A stretch of 40,195 nucleotides of DNA from a virus. The DNA lies in IMG/VR virus record IMGVR_UViG_3300022752_000159, positions 1 through 40,195 of that record, one strand, 5' to 3'. A program made the position numbers and the translations under genes. Shown in pieces: positions 24,630-32,808 of the stretch (its first letter is position 1; each line of letters begins with the position of its first letter). Below the pieces are notes generated by a model. The model made no database searches and was not told the DNA's origin. It saw only the letters and a program-made list of their open reading frames with translations.

Positions 24630-26011
24630 AACTGTTTATCATACACACCTTCATAGGTCTTGGTCCAACTATTATTGACCCATTTATATTGTGTTCCTGT
24701 ATATGAGTTAGTTATGTATACTACATCTGTTTCTGTTTGTGAATTGAAAATAGAGTACCAAAGTTGACCATTCCACTCTATAATATCATTAGCATGAGCT
24801 CGAAAATCACTACCGTCTAAATTCTTCCATGCAACTGGGCCGTCGTATCCAAATGTTCCGTATAATGGATTAACATTTATATCCTCTAATATTATATAAC
24901 GAGTTCCTACAGCAGGATGAGGAATAGGATTAAAAGTTTCTGGATTTATAACAGCATCTACAGTACCTCTTCCTTGTATAATAGTGTTATTTGGTATGGT
25001 ATCTGGATCAATATTGAGATTCATAATATTATCATCAACAGGATTAATTGAAATTGTGGCTACAACTTCATTACCGTCAGGTTGTGCAAATCTTAGTTGA
25101 CTTAGGCCTGCTCTAAACTTTCCCGGATATAAATCTAATAACCTGTACCAAGAGAAACTATTTCCAGGCTCAGTAACATTTATGTCGTCACCTTGACCAT
25201 TTGAATGTACTAGTCTTGCAGTATTATTTAGAACCAGTAAATCATAATTACCAGGTGTAACTGTTATTACAGTGTCTGGATTTATGTCTCCAAATATTTC
25301 AGCGGCAGTCTCTTTGTCGTAGGTAGAATTTATTAGGCCCTGGGTTACTGCATATGCATTGCTTATAATCTTTGTTACAATGCCTAATTTCTTTACCTTG
25401 GCAGGCGGAGTGATCCAAATAGGAGCAGTAAATTCCATCGTAAGAATATCAATATCTTCATTTAGACCCTGTGGGATCGTTCTAGAAGAATATGTTTGCC
25501 TTTCTAAGGTCACTGTAGACAAACTGGTCCAGTCAATATAGTTGTCTGTGGTCTGTATCTCAAAACTGGGATTGAAAAATACCACAATTTGTTCCCAAAT
25601 TTGCAATTTCATTTCAGTATTTGTTGACCAAATATCTGCAGAAAATGTAATAGTCCAAGGACTAGGCATAATTCGTTCTACAGTAAAATTACTACCTTGT
25701 ACATTTAAATACTCTTGATTATCCTCATCAAATGCACGCTCTCTTATGTGCACCTTACTGATAAAAGTTGGATCCTGTAATCTTGCTCTATCAAATTGTA
25801 GATCTTTAATGTAACAGGCTATAAAAGGAGCACTTGGAATAGTATTTTCAGAATTCTTTTTGATTATTTGAGCAACTTGTCTAGTCATATCACCGTAGCG
25901 CACTGGAACCTGCACGAGATTACCCTTGCCATCTTTATAGGCAAAGTTGCTCAAGATATTCATAAATTGTGTAAGGTAACGCCTTACCTGCCCGTCGTAA
26001 AAAAAATCCAT
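24611..26011 (-). CDS. 15: Tail sheath stabiliser/completion protein (gp15-like)
   Basis: 466 residues. The first ~210 residues follow T4 gp15: FFYDGQVRRYLTQFMNILSN at the start, VPVRYGDMTRQ, RIMPSPWTITFSADIW, EQIVVFFNPSF, and WITPPAK, where T4 has a comparable Tyr-Pro-Pro. T4 gp15 is 272 residues, so about 200 residues are extra at the C-terminus. These contain beta-rich sequence and short motifs such as IEWNGQLWYS and YKWVNNSWTKTYEG that resemble the docking modules of the fibres. gp15 forms the hexamer that ends the tail tube and sheath and joins the neck. Its start overlaps the gp14 stop by one base (TAATG). Confidence 0.85.
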   Translation of the reverse strand: MDFFYDGQVRRYLTQFMNILSNFAYKDGKGNLVQVPVRYGDMTRQVAQIIKKNSENTIPSAPFIACYIKDLQFDRARLQDPTFISKVHIRERAFDEDNQEYLNVQGSNFTVERIMPSPWTITFSADIWSTNTEMKLQIWEQIVVFFNPSFEIQTTDNYIDWTSLSTVTLERQTYSSRTIPQGLNEDIDILTMEFTAPIWITPPAKVKKLGIVTKIISNAYAVTQGLINSTYDKETAAEIFGDINPDTVITVTPGNYDLLVLNNTARLVHSNGQGDDINVTEPGNSFSWYRLLDLYPGKFRAGLSQLRFAQPDGNEVVATISINPVDDNIMNLNIDPDTIPNNTIIQGRGTVDAVINPETFNPIPHPAVGTRYIILEDINVNPLYGTFGYDGPVAWKNLDGSDFRAHANDIIEWNGQLWYSIFNSQTETDVVYITNSYTGTQYKWVNNSWTKTYEGVYDKQLWRMIL

Positions 26012-27204
26012 TAGATATCAGCCCTTGGTTTTAGTGCCTTGCTTAAGGCCTGTTTTTCTATAACAGTTTCACCTGCAATTACATTTGTAGAAGTATTATT
26101 AACAAAACTGGCCTTTAATTTTCTTCTAATTAAATCTGGATTATTTGTTTGTGTATCTCCCAATGTACTCTGTGTCATTCTAACATCATCCTCATATTTG
26201 ACCCAATGTCTACCATCATATCTAAATAGTCTATTAGGAAGATAATCTGTCCTAAGAAAAAATTGCCCATCTACTGGACCTGGCGGAAATGTTATTCCAA
26301 ATCCATAAGGAGAACCATTTGGTGGTACACCATCACCAGTTAGATATCCCACATAATAATTATTTTCGGGTGTTTCTAAAATATAACTTGCATCGGGCGG
26401 TAAACTATTATCACTAATATTTGTTTCAGTATCAGAAGCATCTGCTGTGTTGACTTTTTCTTCACTATCTAGAGGGATCACATAGAAATGATCTGTTTTG
26501 TACCCACTTTTATCTGCATCAATTTGAGCTTGTGCAATCAATTGTTGATTAATCTCAAGATTTTTCTGATAAGTTGATAAAAGATCTCTTAGGGAACTTC
26601 CATCTCCCGCACCACTATCACCGTCTAATATCTCCTTAAATTCTTGGGTATCTACTAACGGTTGACACTTTGCTCTAACTAAATGGGGATACCATGTTTG
26701 ACTGTAACCTGTTGCTGGCCTTGACACTTCACTAATCACATAGAATCGTTTAAGAGCCACAAGAGCATCATCTAGTGCATATTCATCTTTTTGATGCGGC
26801 AATTCAATAACATCTCCCGCCATAATTTTTCTTCCAATAGCATCAAAACTTGTACGCAAATGGAAAGTAATTATTATATTATCATTATTTAGGAAGAGAC
26901 CGAATTGACTCAGATTAAAATCAATATCTTGTAATGTATAAATTCCACGAATTATATAGATATCTGGATCATAATGCCTATCCCTATTTTCCATAAACAA
27001 CAGATCTTGAATACCAAGTTCAGGTATACCATTTGTTGTAATAGGTTGTGCAGGAGTAGCATCTTCCTCTGAAGGGCTAACAGGACCTAGATATTTGTGT
27101 AGATAAACATCAGTACCACCAACTTGGAACTGTTCATTTATAACACGATCTAAAAAACGAAAATCGTTGCCCTTTTCCGGACGATATAGTGATAAGCGTG
27201 GCAT
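26011..27204 (-). CDS. 14: Neck protein (gp14-like)
   Basis: 397 residues. The core matches T4 gp14: RFLDRVINEQFQVGGTDVYLHK, the FNLSQFGLFLNND region (T4 has SKFG at the equivalent place), FDAIGRKIMAGDVIELPHQ (T4 has EGDLIYFP) and RFYVISEVSRP. T4 gp14 is 256 residues. The extra C-terminal part includes DGQFFLRTDYLPNRLFRYDGRHWV, which resembles the fibre docking module. gp14 with gp13 forms the neck that joins head and tail. It is divergent from gp13, which is unusual because in T4 the genes run in the same direction. A minus-strand late octamer lies just upstream. Confidence 0.85.
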   Translation of the reverse strand: MPRLSLYRPEKGNDFRFLDRVINEQFQVGGTDVYLHKYLGPVSPSEEDATPAQPITTNGIPELGIQDLLFMENRDRHYDPDIYIIRGIYTLQDIDFNLSQFGLFLNNDNIIITFHLRTSFDAIGRKIMAGDVIELPHQKDEYALDDALVALKRFYVISEVSRPATGYSQTWYPHLVRAKCQPLVDTQEFKEILDGDSGAGDGSSLRDLLSTYQKNLEINQQLIAQAQIDADKSGYKTDHFYVIPLDSEEKVNTADASDTETNISDNSLPPDASYILETPENNYYVGYLTGDGVPPNGSPYGFGITFPPGPVDGQFFLRTDYLPNRLFRYDGRHWVKYEDDVRMTQSTLGDTQTNNPDLIRRKLKASFVNNTSTNVIAGETVIEKQALSKALKPRADI

Positions 27205-27211
27205 AGTCCTT

Positions 27212-27219
27212 TATTTATT
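27212..27219 (-). promoter_or_regulatory. Candidate late promoter on the minus strand (AATAAATA)
   Basis: Read on the - strand, 27219 to 27212 gives AATAAATA, 7 of 8 bases of the T4 late octamer. It is 7 bases upstream of the gp14 ATG. With T4 spacing the transcript would begin 2 nt before the ATG. Confidence 0.5.
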
Positions 27220-27227
27220 GCTAAATA
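27220..27227 (+). promoter_or_regulatory. Candidate late promoter for gp13 (GCTAAATA)
   Basis: Six of eight bases match the late octamer, directly abutting the minus-strand motif. With T4 spacing the +1 would be 27233, the A of an ATG that starts gp13. This supports 27233 over the in-frame ATG at 27227. Confidence 0.35.
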
Positions 27228-27232
27228 TGGTT

Positions 27233-27991
27233 ATGACTGAGAACGAAAACGAACGACAAAAGGTTATAGATTATTGTAAGCTAATGCTAGGTGATGGCAT
27301 GGTAGACGTTGAATTAGACCCAGCACATTATAATCTTGCCATTGATAGATCTCTTAATTATTTTAGAACTAGAAGTAGTAATGCAGTAGAAGAAAGTTAT
27401 GCCTTTTTAACCATAGAAGTTGATAGAAATGATCACATTCTGCCTCCGGAAGTCATGAACATAAGGCAAATCTTCCGTAGATCTATAGGTTCTAGGTCTG
27501 GAGGAGGTCAAGGGGGTACTTTATTTGAACCATTTAATCTTGCCTATTCTAATACCTATCTTCTTACAGCAACAAATATGGGTGGATTGGCTACCTATTA
27601 TGCGTTTGCAAGTTATCAAAAACAAGTAGGTAAAATGTTCGGTAGTGAAATTAACTTCACTTTTAACAAAACTACTAAAAAATTAACTTTAATGCAACGC
27701 CCAAGAAGTGAAGAGGAAGTCTTGTTATGGGTTTATAATTATAGACCAGATTTTAATCTACTTCAAGACCCTTATGCCAATCAATGGCTTAAAGATTATA
27801 GTCTAGCGGTGTGTAAAATTATGATAGGTGAAGCAAGAGAAAAATTTAATCAAATTGCCAGTCCACAAGGCGGTACATCTCTTAACGGCACAGCACTTAA
27901 AGGAGAAGGTAAAGCAGATCTAGAACGTCTAGAGAACGACCTTATAACATACAAAGACGGCGGCACCCCACTTACTTTTGTAATTGGCTAA
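27233..27991 (+). CDS. 13: Neck protein (gp13-like)
   Basis: 252 residues from the ATG at 27233; another in-frame ATG at 27227 adds two residues. An earlier open frame running back to 27167 lies in the divergent gp14 gene and is not used. gp13 signatures are CKLMLGDGMVDVELDPAHYNLAIDRSLNYFR, ILPPEVMNIRQIFRRS, WVYNYRP, WLKDYSLAVCKIMIGEAREKF and the GTSLNGTALKGEGKADLERLE end, corresponding to 'LNG..L...G' in T4 gp13. The protein forms a neck ring between portal and tail. It is separated from gp14 by strand but adjacent to it. Confidence 0.85.
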   Translation: MTENENERQKVIDYCKLMLGDGMVDVELDPAHYNLAIDRSLNYFRTRSSNAVEESYAFLTIEVDRNDHILPPEVMNIRQIFRRSIGSRSGGGQGGTLFEPFNLAYSNTYLLTATNMGGLATYYAFASYQKQVGKMFGSEINFTFNKTTKKLTLMQRPRSEEEVLLWVYNYRPDFNLLQDPYANQWLKDYSLAVCKIMIGEAREKFNQIASPQGGTSLNGTALKGEGKADLERLENDLITYKDGGTPLTFVIG

Positions 27992-28047
27992 TTAAAAATT
28001 GACAACGTAATACAAATGCAATAAATTATAGTATCGCGGAGAGTACT

Positions 28048-28713
28048 ATGATTATAGGATTTGTTGGCTTCATTGGTTGCGGTAAAGACACAGCCGCAGA
28101 CTATCTAGTAAACTATTACGGATTTAGGCGAGACAGTTTCGCTAATACACTCAAAGATGCAGTAGCCGCTGTATTTGGTTGGGATAGAACCTTGTTAGAA
28201 GGGCGTACTTCTGAAGCAAGAGAATGGCGAGAACAGATAGATCAATGGTGGGCCGATAGATTAGACATTCCTTATCTTACACCTCGCTGGGTTTTACAGT
28301 ATTGGGGTACTGAAGTTCTCAGAAACAACTTTCATGACGACATTTGGATTGCCAGTGTAGAAAATAAATTAATGAAAACCAAAGATAATGTGGTTATCAG
28401 TGACGTTAGATTTCCCAATGAAATTAAGGCCATACATGATTCAAACGGCCTTGTAATAAGAATCAAGCGCGGACCCGATCCTGAATGGTTTCAAGATGCA
28501 GTTAACATGAATGCAGGTCCTACAAACATGACCTGGGCGATTAGCAGGCAAAAAATGCAAGAATTAGAAATTCACTCTAGCGAAACAAGTTGGATTGGAT
28601 CGCCAACAGACTTTGAAGTTAACAATGACCAAAATTTAAATACTCTTTATTCACAACTTGATTTCATTGTTAAAAATCAGGGGTCAGATCACCTTGTCGC
28701 CAAGGTAGCCTAA
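28048..28713 (+). CDS. 1: Deoxynucleoside monophosphate kinase (gp1-like)
   Basis: 221 residues. GFVGFIGCGKDTAADYL at the N-terminus is a P-loop, matching T4 gene 1 dNMP kinase, which phosphorylates dGMP, dTMP and hydroxymethyl-dCMP for phage DNA synthesis. Further family parts are SFANTLKDAVAAVFGWDR, REWREQIDQWW, PRWVLQYWGTEVLRNN and VVISDVRFPNEIKAI. Start at 28048 is supported by GGAGAG six bases upstream. It lies alone in a tail/neck gene region, and its 3' end overlaps a convergent gene by 44 nt. Possible early expression; no convincing sigma-70-like promoter was found. Confidence 0.85.
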   Translation: MIIGFVGFIGCGKDTAADYLVNYYGFRRDSFANTLKDAVAAVFGWDRTLLEGRTSEAREWREQIDQWWADRLDIPYLTPRWVLQYWGTEVLRNNFHDDIWIASVENKLMKTKDNVVISDVRFPNEIKAIHDSNGLVIRIKRGPDPEWFQDAVNMNAGPTNMTWAISRQKMQELEIHSSETSWIGSPTDFEVNNDQNLNTLYSQLDFIVKNQGSDHLVAKVA

Positions 28714-29005
28714 GTTTATGTAAAATGCGTTGACAATTAGCACAAACCGTTTTTAGATTAGACCATTTGACATTAGTAGGTTGTCCATCAACATAGAAAA
28801 CATTAAATTGCTCTGTATACTTAGAATTAAATCCACATCTATCGCAAGATGTTTTCTTTTTATACCCAGCCTTAGCCCACTGAGGACTACCATCGGATCT
28901 TTTCTTACTGCAATGATCACATTTTGTCCTGTAAAATGTTTTGCCTTGTTTTATATAATTAATAGCCACCGGTCGTTGACTACAAACTCTACATAAGTCT
29001 CTCAT
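28670..29005 (-). CDS. HNH-type zinc-binding protein, probable endonuclease
   Basis: 111 residues from the ATG at 29005, preceded by AAAGGG; a GTG at 29044 would add 13 residues (MLNNGKREPKRAY) and is the alternative. Cysteine pairs occur as CRVC, CDHC, CDRC and CANC. Middle motifs are YKKKTSCDRCGFNSKY, FNVFYVDGQPTN and NLKTVCANCQRI, which match HNH-like proteins common in marine T4-like phages (the 'YHVDG..N....NLKTVC.NC' region). The classical catalytic His is replaced: the sequence reads FYVDG rather than YHVDG, so activity may be lost. Probable stand-alone HNH relative; mobility is not shown. Confidence 0.65.
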   Translation of the reverse strand: MRDLCRVCSQRPVAINYIKQGKTFYRTKCDHCSKKRSDGSPQWAKAGYKKKTSCDRCGFNSKYTEQFNVFYVDGQPTNVKWSNLKTVCANCQRILHKLRLPWRQGDLTPDF

Positions 29006-29064
29006 ATAAGCCCTTTTCGGTTCCCTTTTTCCATTATTTAACACCTGAATTTTTTGGAGTAAAA

Positions 29065-29072
29065 TATAAATA
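29065..29072 (+). promoter_or_regulatory. T4-type late promoter, perfect octamer (gp18)
   Basis: TATAAATA, exact match to the T4 late consensus. With T4 spacing the start is near 29078, giving a 25-nt leader with AAGGAG at 29089-29094 before the sheath ATG at 29103. Confidence 0.8.
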
Positions 29073-29102
29073 CTTCAAATAATCCATTAAGGAGATAGAA
29101 TA

Positions 29103-32066
29103 ATGGCGACATTAGAATCACCAGGCGTACAAGTAACAGTTATTGATGAGAGTTTTTATACTCCTGCAGCCCCAGGAACTGTTCCTATGCTATTCGTAGC
29201 CACAGAACAAGATAAAACTAACCCTAGTGGCAGCACTGCCCAGGGCACAATTGCTGCCAACGCTGGTAAAGTTTGGTTACTTACAAGTCAAAGAGATTTA
29301 ACAGATACATTTGGTACTCCGTTATTTTACACAGATGCCAGTGGCAATTCACTGCACGGCAATGAACTAAATGAATACGGGCTGCAAACTGCCTACAGTT
29401 TACTAGGAGTCAGTTCGAGAGCATATATTGTAAGATCAGATGTAGATCTAGCCAAACTTGCACCTCAAGGTAGTGCCCCTGAAGGAGATCCTATCGCAGG
29501 AACCTATTGGGTTGATACAGCGGCTTCCACATTTGGTGTCAAAACATGGAATACTACAACATCAAGATTTGTAAATCAAACTCCCATAGTTCTAGACGAC
29601 GCAAGTCCTAGCAATTATTGGAGTGGTAACCTTCCTAGCACATCAGTAGGTAGTATTGGTGATTTCGCATTAACGTTTCCTTCAGCATCTCCAATCTCAC
29701 TTTATTATAAAAATGCATCAAATAACTGGGTAGCAGTTAATCAAGGTTTTGATTCAGGAAAAGATTTAGAAATTTCTCCGCATTACACATATCCAACCTA
29801 TACTGTTTCAACAGTTAACAGAAGTGTGTGGGTCAATGCTACAACACCAAATAATGGTGCTAATTGGGTGTTTAAAAAATACGATGCTGCACAAGGCTGG
29901 GTATCAGTGGCAGCACCGCTATATGGCACACAAGTAGCAGCAACATATAATTTAGATAATGCAGGAGGAAAAAACATTCCTGCAGGAAATTTATATGTAG
30001 AATATAATTTTAATCATGATGTGGCAGAAGTAGCAAACTTTAAACCATGGAGACGAGTAGCAACTGGAGCAACAGTTGTTACTGGCCCTGTTTCACCTGT
30101 TGCAGGAGTTAATGCCACAACTTACAGTTTTAACATTAGAGAAAGCAGTACAAGTACATCATGGAGAAGTACTAGTTCAGTAGTTTTCACAGCAACAAAT
30201 AACGTAGCATACATCGGATCCTATATTCCTGCTGCTGTTAGTGCTGCTGGACTAAGCCATGTAACTGCTGCATGGGATGCTACGAATTACAAACTTTCTT
30301 TCACTCATGCACTTGGTGGGTTAATTCAAGTTGAAGATACTGCTAACAATCCTTTAACAGTAGGCTGCGGTTTCGCTACTACATCTACAACAAACTTATA
30401 TGATGCTCCCACAGGAGACGGGTTTGATTTTGTAGGAACAAACTGGAGACCTCTAAGTTTTGAAGCCAGGCCAGATGCTCCTGCAGAAACTCCTGCAGAT
30501 GGAACATTATGGTATAGCAGTGTAGTAGATGAAGTAGATCTATTAGTTCACAATGGCACAACATGGGTAGGTTGGAAACATTCAACAAGTCCATACTATG
30601 CTAATAACACAGACCCTGAAGGACCTATTGTGTCTGCCACTGAGCCAGTTGACGGTGACAGATCAGACGGCGGTAATTTAGTAACAGGGGATGTTTGGGT
30701 AAGTACAGCAGATCTAGAAAGATATGGTAGAGACATTTATATATACAATTCAACTATTTCTGTAGGTAGCAAATGGGTACTACAAGATACTACAGATCAA
30801 TCTTCACCAGAGGGATGGTTATTTGCTGATACACGTTGGGCAACAGCAGGTAACACTTTAATGCCAAGTACAATCAAGAATCTACTCAGCAGCAACTATA
30901 AAGATCCAGATGCACCAGATCCTGCACTTTATCCACGTGGTATGAAGTTATGGAATACTCGTCGTTCAGGATTCAATGTTAAAAAATATGTTGTGGGTCA
31001 TATTGACATCACTGCCAATAACGGACTAAACACAAGATTCGGTAACCAATCTATGAGTGCATACGAAGCAGATCGTTGGGTCGCACAAAATACGGTGAAC
31101 GAAGACGGATCGGGTATTTTCGGCAGACACTCTCAAAGAAAGTACATTGTAGAAAGTCTAAAGGCTCAGGTAGATACAAATACTTTAGTTAGAGATACCG
31201 ATACACTAAACTTCAACTTAATGGCTACACCTGGATACCCAGAACTTATAGCTAATATGGTAACACTTAACACAGATAGAGGTCTAACAGCGTTTGTTGT
31301 AGGTGATACACCATTTAGGTTACTGCCTACAGGTACAGAACTTAATGCCTATGGTTTAAATTCTGCAGGTGCCGTAGATAACAACGATGATGGATTAGTA
31401 ACCTTTGATGAATATCTAGGAGTTTACTATCCAAGCGGATTTACTAATGATAATTCCGGTAATAGTATTGTTGTACCTCCAAGTCATATGGCATTACGTA
31501 CAATTATCAAGAGTGATAACGTTAGTTTCCCATGGTTCGCTCCAGCAGGACTTCGTAGAGGTGGAGTAGATAATGCAACTTCTGTAGGTTATATCACAAG
31601 CGAAGGAGAATTTACTTCTGCGGTACTACATCAAGGTCTTCGTGATGTATTAGATGATGTTAAAATTAATCCTATCGCTACACTAACCGGAGTAGGACTT
31701 GTTGTTTATGGCCAGAGAACAAGAGCAAGAAACGCCAGTAGTTTAGATAGAATTAACGTTGCTAGATTGGTATGTTACCTACGTAGACAATTAGACGTGA
31801 TGGCTCGTCCTTTCTTGTTTGAACCAAACGATGCTCAGACACGTAGAGAGATCAAAGCCGCAGCAGAAAGCATTTTACTTGAATTAGTAGGCCAACGTGC
31901 TCTATATGACTTCATTGTAGTTTGCGATGAAACAAATAACACAGCGGCTAGAATAGATCGTAATGAACTATACGTGGATATTGCTATAGAACCTGTCAAA
32001 GCAGTTGAATATATCTATATTCCGCTAAGACTGAAAAACACTGGTGATATTCAAGCCGGACTATAA
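29103..32066 (+). CDS. 18: Tail sheath protein (gp18)
   Basis: 987 residues, well above the 659 of T4 gp18. The N-terminus (LESPGVQVTVIDESFY, PGTVPMLFVATEQDK) and the C-terminus (RTRARNASSLDRINVARLVCYLRRQLD, RPFLFEPNDAQTRREI, AVEYIYIPLRLK) are the conserved sheath cores, which form the contractile tube. The middle (about residues 120-560) is expanded and contains several copies of a short beta module with a '(A/D)G..W..' start and an N/G-x-x-W end (for example TPADGTLWYSS, HNGTTWVGW, TGDVWVSTADLE, GSKWVLQD). Such insertions would lie on the outer surface of the sheath. Late promoter and Shine-Dalgarno upstream are strong. Confidence 0.92.
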   Translation: MATLESPGVQVTVIDESFYTPAAPGTVPMLFVATEQDKTNPSGSTAQGTIAANAGKVWLLTSQRDLTDTFGTPLFYTDASGNSLHGNELNEYGLQTAYSLLGVSSRAYIVRSDVDLAKLAPQGSAPEGDPIAGTYWVDTAASTFGVKTWNTTTSRFVNQTPIVLDDASPSNYWSGNLPSTSVGSIGDFALTFPSASPISLYYKNASNNWVAVNQGFDSGKDLEISPHYTYPTYTVSTVNRSVWVNATTPNNGANWVFKKYDAAQGWVSVAAPLYGTQVAATYNLDNAGGKNIPAGNLYVEYNFNHDVAEVANFKPWRRVATGATVVTGPVSPVAGVNATTYSFNIRESSTSTSWRSTSSVVFTATNNVAYIGSYIPAAVSAAGLSHVTAAWDATNYKLSFTHALGGLIQVEDTANNPLTVGCGFATTSTTNLYDAPTGDGFDFVGTNWRPLSFEARPDAPAETPADGTLWYSSVVDEVDLLVHNGTTWVGWKHSTSPYYANNTDPEGPIVSATEPVDGDRSDGGNLVTGDVWVSTADLERYGRDIYIYNSTISVGSKWVLQDTTDQSSPEGWLFADTRWATAGNTLMPSTIKNLLSSNYKDPDAPDPALYPRGMKLWNTRRSGFNVKKYVVGHIDITANNGLNTRFGNQSMSAYEADRWVAQNTVNEDGSGIFGRHSQRKYIVESLKAQVDTNTLVRDTDTLNFNLMATPGYPELIANMVTLNTDRGLTAFVVGDTPFRLLPTGTELNAYGLNSAGAVDNNDDGLVTFDEYLGVYYPSGFTNDNSGNSIVVPPSHMALRTIIKSDNVSFPWFAPAGLRRGGVDNATSVGYITSEGEFTSAVLHQGLRDVLDDVKINPIATLTGVGLVVYGQRTRARNASSLDRINVARLVCYLRRQLDVMARPFLFEPNDAQTRREIKAAAESILLELVGQRALYDFIVVCDETNNTAARIDRNELYVDIAIEPVKAVEYIYIPLRLKNTGDIQAGL

Positions 32067-32097
32067 TGGTAAATATAAAGGTATGAGGAGCAATTAA

Positions 32098-32748
32098 ATG
32101 CCAATTGCAAGTTTAAATAGATTTACAGTTCCGTTGAGTGCTACGCAGGCAGCGACTACTCAAGGTTTATTAATGCCTAAACTAAAGTATAGGTTTAGGG
32201 TTACATTTGACAACTTTGGAGTCGCAGGCAACCCAAGCACAGAACTTACCAAGCAGATCGTAAGCGCAGCACGACCAGATATAACTTTTGAAGATATTAA
32301 TTTGCCTGTTTATAACAGTACAGTTAAACTTGCAGGGAAACACAGTTTCTCTGATACAAAAGTTGTGTTGCGAGATGATGCCAGCGGTGTTGTTACAAGA
32401 AAAGTTGGTGAACAACTACAGAAACAATTTGATTTCTTTGAACAATCTGCGGCTGCAAGCGGCATTGATTACAAATTTAGAATGAGGGTTGAGATTTTAG
32501 ACGGCGGTAATGGAGCGTTTGAACCAGTAACCTTAGAAAGTTTTGAATACCTAGGTTGCTATATCAAACAGGCTACCTATGCAGAAGGTAACTATGGAGA
32601 GAATGGCGCACTAGATATCAGTTTAACAATTCGTTATGATAATGCTATTCAATTACAAGAACCTGGTGGTACAGCAGTAGGTGTAGGACTACAAGTAGGT
32701 CGTGTTGTAAGACCACCTGGCGCACAAGGACTATCAACTGGAGGCTAA
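32098..32748 (+). CDS. 19: Tail tube protein (gp19)
   Basis: 216 residues. KYRFRVTFDNFG near residue 30, TKQIVSAARPDITFEDINLPVYNSTVKLAGKH and FEYLGCYIKQATYAEGNYGENGALDISLTIRYDNA near the C-terminus follow the gp19-type tube fold. The protein stacks as rings inside the sheath. TGAGGAG at 32084-32090 is a good ribosome-binding site, and a weak late motif (GGTAAATA, 32068-32075) lies upstream. A strong terminator follows at 32767. About 25 residues at the Gly/Pro-rich C-terminus are variable. Confidence 0.92.
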   Translation: MPIASLNRFTVPLSATQAATTQGLLMPKLKYRFRVTFDNFGVAGNPSTELTKQIVSAARPDITFEDINLPVYNSTVKLAGKHSFSDTKVVLRDDASGVVTRKVGEQLQKQFDFFEQSAAASGIDYKFRMRVEILDGGNGAFEPVTLESFEYLGCYIKQATYAEGNYGENGALDISLTIRYDNAIQLQEPGGTAVGVGLQVGRVVRPPGAQGLSTGG

Positions 32749-32766
32749 TTTACTTAGACTCTTTAC

Positions 32767-32791
32767 AGCCCGGAAACATCCGGGCTTTTTT
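32767..32791 (+). terminator. Rho-independent terminator after tail tube gene
   Basis: An 8-bp stem AGCCCGGA / TCCGGGCT (32767-32774 and 32779-32786) with AACA loop, followed by a run of T. It should end the sheath-tube transcript, and a new late promoter starts 5 nt further on. Confidence 0.9.
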
Positions 32792-32795
32792 ATTA

Positions 32796-32803
32796 TATAA
32801 ATA
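32796..32803 (+). promoter_or_regulatory. T4-type late promoter, perfect octamer, at the start codon
   Basis: TATAAATA, exact match, only 5 nt before the ATG at 32809. With T4 spacing (+1 six bases past the octamer) transcription would begin at the A of ATG, producing a leaderless mRNA. No Shine-Dalgarno exists. Confidence 0.7.
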
Positions 32804-32808
32804 TCTAT

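Noticed and set aside
27999-28032. Sigma-70-like promoter before dNMP kinase (TTGACA with TATAGT)
   Set aside because: The -35 match is perfect, but the best -10 lies 22 bases away, beyond the usable spacing; the alternative at 16 bases (ATAAAT) fits poorly.
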